A stretch of DNA of 64,000 nucleotides, taken from positions 18,413 to 82,412 of the forward strand of contig DATCBN010000017.1 in the NCBI GenBank assembly GCA_036511855.1. The letters run 5' to 3'. Below the pieces are notes generated by a model that worked only from the letters and a program-made list of their open reading frames with translations, made no database searches and was not told where the DNA came from. Numbering within the stretch: the stretch's first letter is position 1; every line of letters begins with the position of its first letter. This stretch comes from Candidatus Eremiobacteraceae bacterium (GTDB lineage Bacteria > Vulcanimicrobiota > Vulcanimicrobiia > Eremiobacterales > Eremiobacteraceae). Positions 42,255 to 50,906 of this stretch are shown piece after piece. The position numbers and the translations under genes were made by a program.

Positions 42255-42374
42255 TTAAGAATCGGTCCGCTTTTGGTCGCGCTTTGCTAGGGTTTCAACG
42301 ACCGTGGCGACGGTCTGAAGGGCCAATGCGCCTACGATCGTCGCTCCGATGATCAACGCGATTACAAGATCCAT
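42255..42374 (-). CDS. Small single-helix membrane protein, 39 residues
   Basis: An ATG at 42372-42374 preceded by AAAGGGGTGACGCA gives a 39-residue product: MDLVIALIIGATIVGALALQ, then TVATVVETLAKRDQKRTDS. It has a clear membrane helix (about 3-20) and a basic C-terminal tail. No family is recognised. It stands alone between AIM24 and the ornithine cyclodeaminase gene. The ribosome-binding site and hydrophobic pattern are supportive; the length makes chance possible. Confidence 0.5.
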   Translation of the reverse strand: MDLVIALIIGATIVGALALQTVATVVETLAKRDQKRTDS

Positions 42375-42437
42375 TGCGTCACCCCTTTGTCGAACGGTTC
42401 ACGTTACATAACTACCGGACCGTGGGCGAAAAGGTTT

Positions 42438-42459
42438 CGGCCGGCTGGACGGCCGGCCG
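42438..42459. terminator. GC-rich hairpin after the AIM24 gene
   Basis: CGGCCGGC (42438-42445) pairs with GCCGGCCG (42452-42459) over a six-base loop. It lies about 13 bases past the AIM24 stop, in the direction of minus-strand transcription. No T-run follows, so termination would be inefficient or need Rho. Confidence 0.4.
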
Positions 42460-42471
42460 TTCGTAGGCCGA

Positions 42472-43239
42472 CTACTGATTGAAGAGATTCTTCAGGACCT
42501 GGCCGGCCACCGCACCGCCGACCGCCCCGCCTGCGACGGTGTTTCCCGTCATCTCGTGCCCGAGATACGGGGCGATCGCATGTGCGAGCCCGCTGATCGT
42601 GAGCGACTGCAGCCAGATCTTCCCTGGGCCGGTGAGTTTCGCCAAGAACAATCCCTGATTGCCGAACAAGACGTTCGCGATGCCGGGCACCATTTGGATG
42701 TCGAAGTTCACGTTTTCTTCGAACATGCCCACGTGGCCGGGATGCACGAGCAGGCCTTGCCCGGCGGCCAAGTCGTACGTCACGACCTCGCCGTCGAGCT
42801 CTACCCACGCCTGAGCGGTGCCGCCGATCTTCTGCAAGACGAGCCCACTGCCGCCGAAGACTCCCGCGCCGAGCGACCGCTGGAACCCGATGGTAAGTTC
42901 GACGCCGGGCGTGCCGCACAAAAATCCGTGCCGGTGGATCATGTAGCCTTTGCCGGGCGTCACGTCGACCGCCATGATCTGGCCCGGAAGCTTGGTGGCG
43001 AACGCGACCATGCCGGGCGAATCCTGAGCGGTGTATTCCGTCATGAACAGCCCGCCGCCGCTCGCGGCGCGCATGATGGCTCCGAAAAGGCCTTTGGCGC
43101 CAGCGCCGGCGGTGGAGGTCTTCAATTGGACGTTGCCTGAGATCCACGACAGTTCGCCGGGTTCGGCTATGATCGTCTCGCCGGGCTGCAGCATCATCTC
43201 GAGCACGGGCATGGTTGTGCCGAGGATCTTGTGGTCCAT
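42472..43239 (-). CDS. AIM24 family protein
   Basis: The 255-residue protein matches the AIM24/TIGR00266 pattern: LQPGETIIAEPGELSWISGNV, repeated beta strands with GGSGLVLQKIGGTAQAWVELDG, and a C-terminal Gly-rich end (TVAGGAVGGAVAGQVLKNLF). Bacterial members are uncharacterised; the yeast namesake supports mitochondrial membranes. The ATG at 43237-43239 has a strong AGGAGAAGAA site, so the earlier in-frame start to 43338, which overlaps the GIY-YIG gene, is rejected. It lies nine bases after that gene's stop. Confidence 0.85.
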   Translation of the reverse strand: MDHKILGTTMPVLEMMLQPGETIIAEPGELSWISGNVQLKTSTAGAGAKGLFGAIMRAASGGGLFMTEYTAQDSPGMVAFATKLPGQIMAVDVTPGKGYMIHRHGFLCGTPGVELTIGFQRSLGAGVFGGSGLVLQKIGGTAQAWVELDGEVVTYDLAAGQGLLVHPGHVGMFEENVNFDIQMVPGIANVLFGNQGLFLAKLTGPGKIWLQSLTISGLAHAIAPYLGHEMTGNTVAGGAVGGAVAGQVLKNLFNQ

Positions 43240-43247
43240 TTCTTCTC

Positions 43248-43529
43248 CTAATGCCGGGTTTTCAGGCTTCGATGAGACGCCTGCCATCGCCGTGCTAGCG
43301 TTCGCTTGTAGGCGTGGGTCCGCCCCTTTAGCGCACATTCATACTTCAACGCCGCGCTCTTGGTTGCAAAGCGTCTGACGTAGGCGAGCACGACCGGGAG
43401 TTTGCCTCGCAATATTTTAGCACCGCGGCCGGCGTTGTGGACGGCTAATCGCGCCGCGGGGTCCGCGGCATACCCGCAATAATATGCGCCGTCGCGGGTC
43501 AGTGCCAGATATACATGGTGCCGGCCCAT
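43248..43529 (-). CDS. GIY-YIG nuclease domain protein (YhbQ/UPF0213-like)
   Basis: The 93-residue protein carries the GIY-YIG core: HVYLALTRDGAYYCGYAADP, the conserved Arg in ARLAVHN and the catalytic Glu in LKYECALKGR. Small stand-alone members are thought to act on DNA or RNA, but roles are mostly unknown. It lies between ubiX and AIM24 and reads in the same direction. Confidence 0.87.
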   Translation of the reverse strand: MGRHHVYLALTRDGAYYCGYAADPAARLAVHNAGRGAKILRGKLPVVLAYVRRFATKSAALKYECALKGRTHAYKRTLARRWQASHRSLKTRH

Positions 43530-43549
43530 CGCAAAGCTGAAGCGGCGCC

Positions 43550-44116
43550 CTAAAGCCGGCCGGTCCAGCGGGCGAACGCATCGTTGGGCACGCCAAGCGC
43601 GTCCAGCGCCTTGCCAACCGAATGATTGACGATATCGTCGACGGATTGCGGACGGCTGTAGAAGCCTGGAATTGGGGGAACGATCGACGCCCCGATGGAT
43701 GCCAGCCGCGCGAGCGTGCGCAAGTGGCCGAGGTGAAGCGGCGTTTCGCGCACCATCAGCACGAGCGGCCGGCGCTCTTTCAACATGACGTCCGCCGCGC
43801 GAACCAGCAAGTTGTCGTTAAGCGAATACGCGATGGCCGCGGCGGTCTTCACCGAACACGGCGCCACGATCATCCCGTCGGTCCGAAACGATCCGCTTGA
43901 GATGGCTGCTGCGAGGTTCGCCGGGTCGTGCACGACGTTTGCGAGCTTCTCGACTTGCGCCGGCTTGAAATCCGTCTCAAGTTCCATGGTGCGCGCCGCC
44001 GAGCGCGACATCACGAGATGAATCTCCGCGCCGGGCAGGGTGGCCAAGATCTCAAGCGCGCGAACGCCGTACACGGATCCGCTCGCGCCGGTGATGCCGA
44101 CGACGTAGCGTTTCAC
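43550..44116 (-). CDS. ubiX: Flavin prenyltransferase UbiX
   Basis: UbiX makes prenylated FMN, the cofactor of UbiD-type decarboxylases. The 188-residue protein opens with YVVGITGASGSVYGVRALEIL and contains SGSFRTDGMIVAPCSVKTAAAIA and RRPLVLMVRETPLHLGHL, the family motifs. I use the GTG at 44116, with GAGG about 10 bases upstream; one at 44131 is also possible. No UbiD gene is in the window. Confidence 0.9.
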   Translation of the reverse strand: MKRYVVGITGASGSVYGVRALEILATLPGAEIHLVMSRSAARTMELETDFKPAQVEKLANVVHDPANLAAAISSGSFRTDGMIVAPCSVKTAAAIAYSLNDNLLVRAADVMLKERRPLVLMVRETPLHLGHLRTLARLASIGASIVPPIPGFYSRPQSVDDIVNHSVGKALDALGVPNDAFARWTGRL

Positions 44117-44120
44117 GTCG

Positions 44121-44627
44121 TCAGGCCTCACGGATCCGCATTCGGAAGCGGTGATCGTAGCGGGCCGGCGCACAACGGGCACACGATACCGGCACGGCCG
44201 GACGCCGCCGCCGCACGAACTCCACGCCGCACGACGGACACGCGAGCACGTAGCGGCGGCTGCTCCGGCGGATCGGAATCGGCATGCTATGGTAGATGCT
44301 GCTGAGCCCGACGTCGCGCATCTTGCGCTTGAAGTGCGCCCCGTGGCCGCTCGGCAATCCGCGCTTATGCAGCCACGCGTGCACCATTTCGTGCAGCATG
44401 GTGTTCTCGAGGTGATCGGGATAGGCCGACAACAATGGCTCCGACAACTCGATGACCGCCGGTTTGTAGACGATGCGTCCGGCGACGGACGTCATGCGCG
44501 GATTATAGCGGATGTGATAGGCCGGCAACTCCGCGCAGAAGTGTGACGCATTGAGCCGGGCGAAAAGCAACTGCAACTCAGGCAAAGCGGGCAACGCCGC
44601 CTCGGCGGCCAGCGCGATGTTCCTCAC
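44121..44627 (-). CDS. SprT-like zinc metallopeptidase domain protein
   Basis: The protein has the SprT-like motif HEMVHAW near residue 79 and a C-terminal zinc ribbon with cysteines in ACPSCGVEF and SCARC. SprT-like proteins in eukaryotes (Spartan) cut DNA-protein crosslinks; the bacterial role is unclear. I use the GTG at 44625-44627; a GTG at 44696 would overlap the divergent promoter region. It ends four bases before the chosen ubiX start. Confidence 0.82.
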   Translation of the reverse strand: MRNIALAAEAALPALPELQLLFARLNASHFCAELPAYHIRYNPRMTSVAGRIVYKPAVIELSEPLLSAYPDHLENTMLHEMVHAWLHKRGLPSGHGAHFKRKMRDVGLSSIYHSMPIPIRRSSRRYVLACPSCGVEFVRRRRPAVPVSCARCAPARYDHRFRMRIREA

Positions 44628-44708
44628 GTATGCGCGCTTTTCGCATGACGACGCACGTTCCCTCGCGCCGTGCAAGGTGCGAGGACACGAACGCACAAGT
44701 TACAGAGC

Positions 44709-45539
44709 ATGAAGCTTTACATCAGCGCAGACATGGAAGGTGTCGCTGGAATCACCGCCGAGGAACAGACAAATCCGGTCGGACAACCCGAGTACGCATA
44801 CTCGTGCACGCTTATGACGGGCGAAGTGCGAGCCGCGTGCGAAGGCGCGGCCGCCGCGGGCGCCACAGCCATCATCGTCAACGATTCACACTGGAACATG
44901 CGGAACATCATCCACGAGGAACTGCCGCCCGACGTCATCCTCATCCGCGGCGCGATGAAGCCGTTGTCGATGAATCAAGGCCTCGACCCCACATTTGACG
45001 CCGCCGCGTTTGTCGGCTATCATGCCCCGGGCGGCACTCAGGATGCCGTGCTCGATCATACGTACACCGATGCCACGTTGTACGAAGTGCGAGTCAACGG
45101 ACTCAAGTGCAGCGAGGCTCGCCTTAACGCCGCGGTCGCCGGGGCGTTTGGCGTGCCCGTCGTTTTTCTGTCCGGCGATCAGCATGCGTGCGCGGACGCA
45201 CGTGAATTTCTCCCGTGGGCGGAGACGGTCGAGGTGAAGCGGGCCATCGGGCGCTACGCCGCTGCATCGCTTTCGCCGGCGCAATCGCGCGAAGCCATCA
45301 AAGCGGGGATCGCGCGCGGCATTCGCGATGCTGGCGCGCGCGGCGCGAAGGCGTACGCATTCGAGCCTCCGATAGCGCTCGAGGTCACATTTACGTACAC
45401 TTCGAAATGCGACATCGCGGCCCTCATGCCGGGCTGTGACCGGATCGGTCCTCGCACCCTACGCTTCGTCCATAGCGACTACATGACCGTATTCCGGGCC
45501 TTCCGCGCGCTGATGTGCTTGGGCGGCTCGGTGTCCTAG
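44709..45539 (+). CDS. M55 family D-aminopeptidase (DppA-like)
   Basis: The 276-residue protein matches the zinc-dependent D-aminopeptidase DppA: Asp8 and Glu10 in ISADMEGVAG, His in NDSHWNM, His in VGYHAPG and a Glu in CSEARLNA form the expected metal site. DppA-type enzymes hydrolyse short D-amino-acid peptides from wall turnover. It is divergent from the SprT-like gene and far from the peptide transporter at 1-5 kb, so a shared pathway is only suggested. The next gene is convergent across a terminator. Confidence 0.9.
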   Translation: MKLYISADMEGVAGITAEEQTNPVGQPEYAYSCTLMTGEVRAACEGAAAAGATAIIVNDSHWNMRNIIHEELPPDVILIRGAMKPLSMNQGLDPTFDAAAFVGYHAPGGTQDAVLDHTYTDATLYEVRVNGLKCSEARLNAAVAGAFGVPVVFLSGDQHACADAREFLPWAETVEVKRAIGRYAAASLSPAQSREAIKAGIARGIRDAGARGAKAYAFEPPIALEVTFTYTSKCDIAALMPGCDRIGPRTLRFVHSDYMTVFRAFRALMCLGGSVS

Positions 45540-45667
45540 CGCACATCGCGGGCCAGGCGCTGAAAGCGTGTAACGACTGGGCCGTCAAACCCGTCTATCA
45601 TTGTGAACCGGACGGCGTAGGTGACCCTCATCGCCGTGACGTCCGGCGGGTCTGACCCCTGGAAAAG

Positions 45668-45705
45668 AAAAACGCGATCCGCATGCTCACGCGGGTCGCG
45701 TTTTT
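45668..45705. terminator. Bidirectional rho-independent terminator
   Basis: AAAAACGCGATCCGC (45668-45682) pairs with GCGGGTCGCGTTTTT (45691-45705) with one G-T pair and an 8-base loop. A-run and T-run on either side suit termination in both directions. It lies between the M55 gene (plus) and the UPF0158-like gene (minus). Confidence 0.9.
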
Positions 45706-45726
45706 CGCTTTTATTGAGAGCGGCCG

Positions 45727-46677
45727 CTAGCTCGCCGCCGGCTCTTGCGAGACCGGTGCGGCTTCCTCAGGCGGCGAGGCGTCCGGTGGAGCTTCGTCTG
45801 CGGCCGGCACGTCCATGGCAGCGGTTTCCACGGCCGGCGCGTCGACGCCCGATTCTGACGCATTGCCGTCGGCCGCAACCGATACTTGCGCCGGCTCTCC
45901 AGACTCCGGCTCGTCCTTGTGAGGCTGCCAATCGAAATCGGCGCCGGCGAGCGAGTACTTGGAAAGGTCAGCGTTCAATCCGTGCAGCCAATCCAGCGCG
46001 ATGTGATAGTGGCGCTTCGTCCGGTACGCCATCCAACGCCGGCGCATCGCGTCGTCTTCGTCCACCGTCTCCCGGAATCTCTTGAACGCGCCTTTGCCGG
46101 AAATCGCCGTGCGTAGACGGCCCGCGAAATTGATATCCTCAACGGAGCCGATGAAGTCCGACATTATGGAATATCGCACGTCCGTCGTGACCGGCGCGAT
46201 CTTCACAAGGTCGGGATTGGCGTCGGCCTCTGCGATGCGAGCATTTTCCTGGTCGCCGAGATTGTGCATGAAATGCTCGACCGCCCCGGTCGTGATGTTG
46301 AAGTACGAAACGCCATCGACATCGCCGCCGGTGAGCGCCGTGCCCAATTCGTCGAGAAGCGCGCTGCGCTTGACCGGCCCTGGTTTGACCGCGCGTCCTT
46401 GATGCGGCCGGATCTGACGATGGTGATGCGTGCCTGCCGGCGACGCCACTGCTTCAAGACCCAGCGCTCTACGGATGTCCACGGGATTCACCGATGGCAA
46501 TCCGAGATTGCTCAGGCGCACGTAGTGTCCGGCTAGCTCCACGAGCAAGTCGTCGAGCTTCTTGCGGCCTTCGCTGTTGGCGGCGGCGTCGGTCGGCGAA
46601 AGTCCGCCTAGGTCGTCGAGTGGGCGGCGGATCCATTCCGCGGTGATGTGGGTGTGGTTCGTCGTCATGTCGCTCAT
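45727..46677 (-). CDS. UPF0158-like protein with an N-terminal SEC-C/plasmid-type helix and acidic tail
   Basis: The 316-residue protein has three parts. Residues about 15-60 (PLDDLGGLSPTDAAANSEGR and LDDLLVELAG) resemble a short helix-loop unit found in SEC-C-associated proteins. Residues about 160-235 (RYSIMSDFIGSVED, GKGAFKRFRETV, RWMAYRTKRHYHIALDWLHG) look like UPF0158. The last 80 residues are Pro/Ala/Glu-rich and probably disordered. Function is unknown. It ends at a strong terminator shared with the M55 gene. Confidence 0.6.
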   Translation of the reverse strand: MSDMTTNHTHITAEWIRRPLDDLGGLSPTDAAANSEGRKKLDDLLVELAGHYVRLSNLGLPSVNPVDIRRALGLEAVASPAGTHHHRQIRPHQGRAVKPGPVKRSALLDELGTALTGGDVDGVSYFNITTGAVEHFMHNLGDQENARIAEADANPDLVKIAPVTTDVRYSIMSDFIGSVEDINFAGRLRTAISGKGAFKRFRETVDEDDAMRRRWMAYRTKRHYHIALDWLHGLNADLSKYSLAGADFDWQPHKDEPESGEPAQVSVAADGNASESGVDAPAVETAAMDVPAADEAPPDASPPEEAAPVSQEPAAS

Positions 46678-46709
46678 GCTAGATCCTATCGTTTTTCAGT
46701 GTCGTCGTC

Positions 46710-48122
46710 TTAAGTGGTAGCGGTCGACCTTGGCCGGCCGGGGGCCCCAATACCTTCGGCAATGCGGAGCACGTCATCCTCGGTCAGGCCGAGGCTATTC
46801 ATATTCGAGTAATATTGGTCGACCAGCTCCGCCGCCTGGTTCGACCGCGCCTTCTCTTCGCGGACGCGCTTGACTTCATCCAGCACGCGTGCGACGAGGC
46901 CTGCGTCCACGGCGACGCCGCGGGCCTTCAACGCGGCTTCATTTTTGCGCAATGCGGCCTCCACGACCGCTAGTCCGCTGTGCTTTCCGTATATGAATCG
47001 AATCTCCGCGCCGACAAGCTCGGCGGGAACGGCTTCGTACATCCGGCGGTCGATGAGCATCGCATGGGTGTGGATGCCCGATTCGTGCGAGAACACGTTT
47101 GCGCCGATGATGGGCTCATGCGCTTGAATGGGGTAGCCGGATACGTGCTCCATGAATCGCGCAAGCTCTTGCAGCTTTTCATACTTGAAGCCGGGTATCT
47201 CCACGCCGTAGAGCACGCGCAAAGCGGTGACGACCTGATGGAGCGGAACGTTGCCGGCGCGTTCGCCGTATCCGTTCGCCGTCACCGTGAACGCTTTGAA
47301 ACCGCATGCGAGCGACGTGATGCAGTTGATCGTGCCCAACCCGTAGTCGTTGTGAAAATGATTGAGCAGCGTGATGCCGGGAGGCATGGCGTCGACGATG
47401 CGAGTGGAAAACCACCGCGTGGCTTCAGGGGTCAGGCAACCGACGGTGTCGGGCCACGACGGCCGAGTCGCGCCCGCTTCGATTCCGGCCCGGAACAGTT
47501 CGATGAAGTAATCGACGTCGCCGCGGCTGCCGTCTTCGCCGCCGAACTCCACCCGTTCCACGCCTTTGGATCTTGCGTAGCGGATCGCGTCGCATTGCAT
47601 CCGGATGTTGGCCTGCCGATAGAACGAAAGCGGTTGATCCAGCCACTCCGATTCCGGTCTGCCCTCGCGCGCCAGCAATGCTTTGCCGATCTTATATTTC
47701 ATGTGCAGATCGCTGCCTGACGTGAACACGAAAAACGTGACCTCGCGCGGCGCGACGTCGATCTCCGCCAAGGCGCTCAGCGTCGCATCGATGTCCTTGT
47801 TGGTCGAACGGCACATGACCACGATGTCGAGATCCGCCCGGATCTCGCCCGCGCGTTTGCCCTGCATGATCAATTGCAGGGAACGGCGTTCGTCGGCGGA
47901 GACGGCCGGAAAACCCACATCCATGATGTGCACGCCGATATCGGACAGGCGCTTGCAGATCTCGTACTTCGTTTCAGGCGTGTATGCGATGCCGCACATC
48001 TGCTCGCCGTCGCGCAAGCTCGTGTCGTAGATGCGCAAGTCGCGCGCATCGGGAAACGGCACATCTTTGGTGAATTCGCGCGGATCGCGGATCAGTTGGG
48101 CGATGGGTTCGCGAAACTCCAC
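46710..48122 (-). CDS. Alpha-isopropylmalate/homocitrate synthase family enzyme
   Basis: The 470-residue protein has the HMG-CoA-lyase-like barrel motifs: YDTSLRDGEQMCG (catalytic RDGEQ), LNHFHNDYGLGTIN (metal-binding HxHND) and ERAGNVPLHQVV. It therefore condenses acetyl-CoA with a 2-oxo acid. Whether the product is 2-isopropylmalate, homocitrate or citramalate cannot be told; the MCGIAY after RDGEQ is unlike the SPGA of typical LeuA. There is no obvious LeuA regulatory domain: the C-terminal part after residue about 350 is short. It is the only leucine-type gene in this region. Confidence 0.85.
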   Translation of the reverse strand: MEFREPIAQLIRDPREFTKDVPFPDARDLRIYDTSLRDGEQMCGIAYTPETKYEICKRLSDIGVHIMDVGFPAVSADERRSLQLIMQGKRAGEIRADLDIVVMCRSTNKDIDATLSALAEIDVAPREVTFFVFTSGSDLHMKYKIGKALLAREGRPESEWLDQPLSFYRQANIRMQCDAIRYARSKGVERVEFGGEDGSRGDVDYFIELFRAGIEAGATRPSWPDTVGCLTPEATRWFSTRIVDAMPPGITLLNHFHNDYGLGTINCITSLACGFKAFTVTANGYGERAGNVPLHQVVTALRVLYGVEIPGFKYEKLQELARFMEHVSGYPIQAHEPIIGANVFSHESGIHTHAMLIDRRMYEAVPAELVGAEIRFIYGKHSGLAVVEAALRKNEAALKARGVAVDAGLVARVLDEVKRVREEKARSNQAAELVDQYYSNMNSLGLTEDDVLRIAEGIGAPGRPRSTATT

Positions 48123-48144
48123 GGCGGTCTCTCCACGATTTTAG

Positions 48145-48612
48145 TCAGGGGTCGACGACGATCTCGCCGCGCATGCCGGCGCTATAGTCGATAAAGCAGC
48201 CGTACAAGTACTTGCCGGCTTTTTTCACTTGGATCGGCTTGGAAGAGGCGCCCGGTTTGAGTTCACCGGTCGACCACATCGCATCCCCGATATAGCCCGT
48301 CTGACGGAGCACGTCGTCGGTCCAATGCGGGTCGTCGGGAAATGCGCCGCTATCCGGAAGCGCCACCACCGTGTGGGCCTTGACATCTTCGTTGTTGAAG
48401 ATGATCGCGTCGCCCACATGCACGTGGAGCACGCCGGGCGATACGCCGACGAAGTCTCCGGCCGGGCTGTGCTTTACGACGTCGTACTTAGCAAGACTCA
48501 ACGAAATGGTCAGGGTCTGGGCGCTCGCCGGTGCGCCGTGAGCTAACAGCACGCACGCGATGGCGCCGAGAGCCACACGAAGGGGTCCGTGGCGTCCCTT
48601 AAGATAAAACAT
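48145..48612 (-). CDS. Secreted cupredoxin-like protein with a substituted copper ligand
   Basis: The 155-residue product has a signal peptide (LRVALGAIACVLLAHGAPASA) and a cupredoxin fold pattern: VGDAIIFNNEDVKAHTVVAL with His80, then YLYGCFIDYSAGMRGEI with Cys139 and Met147. In plastocyanin-like sites the motif is CxxHxxxxM, but here Asp142 stands where His is expected. So it may bind copper weakly, bind another metal, or be a copper-free relative. Start at ATG 48610-48612 with GGAAAG upstream. It is divergent from the HD-GYP gene. Confidence 0.8.
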   Translation of the reverse strand: MFYLKGRHGPLRVALGAIACVLLAHGAPASAQTLTISLSLAKYDVVKHSPAGDFVGVSPGVLHVHVGDAIIFNNEDVKAHTVVALPDSGAFPDDPHWTDDVLRQTGYIGDAMWSTGELKPGASSKPIQVKKAGKYLYGCFIDYSAGMRGEIVVDP

Positions 48613-48731
48613 AACTATGCTTTCCGCGTCGAAAATTGGTTCCCTTGCGGCGGGGACGACCGGGCTCACACTCTTGTAACGAGATGTAACATCGCCGTCG
48701 TTTCAGGGGTCAGACGTTCGAGGGGCAGACC

Positions 48732-50195
48732 ATGAATAGAGATCGCGAGACACCATCAGATCGGGGTCCCGGAAAGCGAAAGCTTAGCCGTAACGGACCT
48801 CTTCACGATGTCTTGTCGGTACTGCCGCTCCGTCCCGGCCCTGCGCTCAACCACGGCGGCTCTCTAAAATCGGTACAGGTTGTGCCGGCTTTGTTGGTCG
48901 CGAGCGCCGCAGGCGCGTTCGCCTGGTCGGTCACTCAACTCGGTCACAGCCCTCTCGGCCTCGCCGCACTTATCGCTGCAGCGTTGTTCCTCGATGTATT
49001 GGCGGCGGACGTCGTTCGTGCCGGCCGGCGCGTCGTCGGACCCGCACTCGTCATTTGCGTCGCCGCGTTCGTGCTGTACGGCGCACCCGCCGCGGTGATG
49101 ATCGGCGCCGTCCGCGGGCTATACCGCGCGTTCGCTCCAGGCGCTCTCACCCGCACCGAAGCTTCCTGCGTCGGCGCGATGGCCGTGATCGGGCCGATGA
49201 TCGCCGGCGCAGCCGCCACCGCGCTCACACTTGTCGTGCATCTGCCGTGGATCGGCGTCGCCGCTTTCGTTCTCTGCGCCTTTGTGATCGAAGTTTGCGG
49301 CGAATCGTTCGTGCTCGGTCGCATATCGAGGCCGTCCATCATGCGCGCGCTCGAGCGCAACCTCGGTTGGTCGCTCGTCCACTACCTGATATTGGGCGTT
49401 CTCGGCGCATGGCTCGGCGCGGATCTCGCCGCCGGTCATTGGTTCAACATCTTCTACTTCGCCATACCGCTTGCGATCGTCCGTCACGGATTCGACGCTT
49501 TCGGTGGGGAAGAGCATTACGTCGGCACTATCGAGCACGAAAACTCCGTGCTCTTCGACCGCATCGGTCAATTGGATCGCATGAACGGCGATCTCATCGA
49601 AGCGCTGTCGATGGCGATCGATGCGCGCCATCCGTCGCAGGCCGGCCACAGCAATCGCGTTGCGCAGATCGCGACCGCGATCGGCACGACGCTCGGCATC
49701 AGCGGCGTTCAACTCGAGAATTTGCGCCGCGCCTCGCTGCTGCACGACGTCGGATCGCTTGCGATTTCCAACCACGTCACCGACAAAGCCGGGCCGCTCA
49801 CGCCGCAAGAGCGCCGCTACGTGCAGATGCACAGCGAACTTGGTGCGCGATTCGTCTCGAAATGGCGCGATTGCAAAGACATGGCCGTCATCATCGAGCA
49901 GCATCACGAGCGTCTGGACGGCAGCGGCTATCCGCGCGGGCTGTCCGGCGACGACATCGGTCTGGAGGCGCGTATCGTCGCCGTCGCCGAAACCTACGTC
50001 GCGCTCACTTCGAACCGTGCGCATCGTGAGGCGCTCTCGCACGCCGAAGCGATGGAAGAGATCAACGCGGGAGCGGGCGTGCAGTTCGACGTGCAAGTCA
50101 CGGATGCGCTGGCCAGAGTGGCTGAGTCGCACACCGCCGATGTCTTGCCGATATCGCGGCTGAACGAGCGCCGCCGTCGCGACGACACCGCCTGA
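48732..50195 (+). CDS. Membrane-anchored HD-GYP domain protein
   Basis: The 487-residue protein has several N-terminal membrane helices (residues about 45-260) and an HD-GYP domain with His338-Asp339, His367, His391-His392 and GYP at 399-401. Such enzymes hydrolyse c-di-GMP. One expected metal-binding Asp (in VADVYDAL of canonical members) is Glu420 here (VAETYVAL), and the following RPYR is RAHR, so activity may be altered. GAGGGG precedes the ATG. It pairs in function with the cyclase at 31021. Confidence 0.87.
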   Translation: MNRDRETPSDRGPGKRKLSRNGPLHDVLSVLPLRPGPALNHGGSLKSVQVVPALLVASAAGAFAWSVTQLGHSPLGLAALIAAALFLDVLAADVVRAGRRVVGPALVICVAAFVLYGAPAAVMIGAVRGLYRAFAPGALTRTEASCVGAMAVIGPMIAGAAATALTLVVHLPWIGVAAFVLCAFVIEVCGESFVLGRISRPSIMRALERNLGWSLVHYLILGVLGAWLGADLAAGHWFNIFYFAIPLAIVRHGFDAFGGEEHYVGTIEHENSVLFDRIGQLDRMNGDLIEALSMAIDARHPSQAGHSNRVAQIATAIGTTLGISGVQLENLRRASLLHDVGSLAISNHVTDKAGPLTPQERRYVQMHSELGARFVSKWRDCKDMAVIIEQHHERLDGSGYPRGLSGDDIGLEARIVAVAETYVALTSNRAHREALSHAEAMEEINAGAGVQFDVQVTDALARVAESHTADVLPISRLNERRRRDDTA

Positions 50196-50204
50196 CGCTT
50201 CGGA

Positions 50205-50906
50205 TCAGCTGAGCGCCATTTCGCGCGCCGAACCTTCGCGAGCGATCCTGCCCCCTTCAAGCACGTACACATAATCGGCGAGCGCGAGCGCGAATGGCGC
50301 CGGCCGTTCTGCGAGCAGCACGGGCATGTCTTCGGCGCACACTTGCTTGATGATGCGCAGCACGCGCGCGATATCGTCCGGGTCGAGTTCCGCGGACGGT
50401 TCGTCGAGCAGCAGCAACTGCGGTTTGCTCATCAACCCGCGGGCGATCGCGAGCAATTGTCCTTCGCCGGGTCCGAGCGTCGCCGCAGGCCGGTCGGCCG
50501 CGCGGCCGAGCTCCGGAAAGCGCTCTAAAAAGGCGGCGACCTCCGGCACGACGGACCAGCGATCGCGGCGCGTCCATCCCCCGAGTTCCAAGTTCTCTCG
50601 AACCGTAAGGCCGGAGAAAATCGCCCGCCCCTGGGGCACGAGGACGATGCCGCGGCGCACTGCTTCATCGGTCGGAATGCGGCGCGCGGTTCGATCGGCG
50701 AAGGTGATCGTGCCCTGGCGCGGGCGCAATGCGCCGGCGAGCGCCAGCAGGATCGCAGACTTTCCAGAGTCTGCTGGACCCATGATCGTGACGACCGTGC
50801 CCGCGTACACGCGAAGACTGATGTCGGCGACGACGTCGGTCCGTCCGTAGCCCGCACATAGCTCACGCACTTCGAGCACGGGCGTGAGACGGTCAGGCAG
50901 TGCCAT
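50205..50906 (-). CDS. livF: Branched-chain-type ABC transporter ATP-binding protein (LivF-like), divergent signature
   Basis: The 233-residue ATPase has Walker A GPADSGKS (about residue 43) and Walker B LLLLDEPSAELDPD. The signature that is LSGGEQQ in LivF reads LGPGEGQLLAIARG. It is the last of three Liv-like genes; its ATG at 50906 overlaps the livM stop by 14 bases. With no LivG in the set, it must act as a homodimer or with an ATPase encoded elsewhere. Confidence 0.82.
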   Translation of the reverse strand: MALPDRLTPVLEVRELCAGYGRTDVVADISLRVYAGTVVTIMGPADSGKSAILLALAGALRPRQGTITFADRTARRIPTDEAVRRGIVLVPQGRAIFSGLTVRENLELGGWTRRDRWSVVPEVAAFLERFPELGRAADRPAATLGPGEGQLLAIARGLMSKPQLLLLDEPSAELDPDDIARVLRIIKQVCAEDMPVLLAERPAPFALALADYVYVLEGGRIAREGSAREMALS

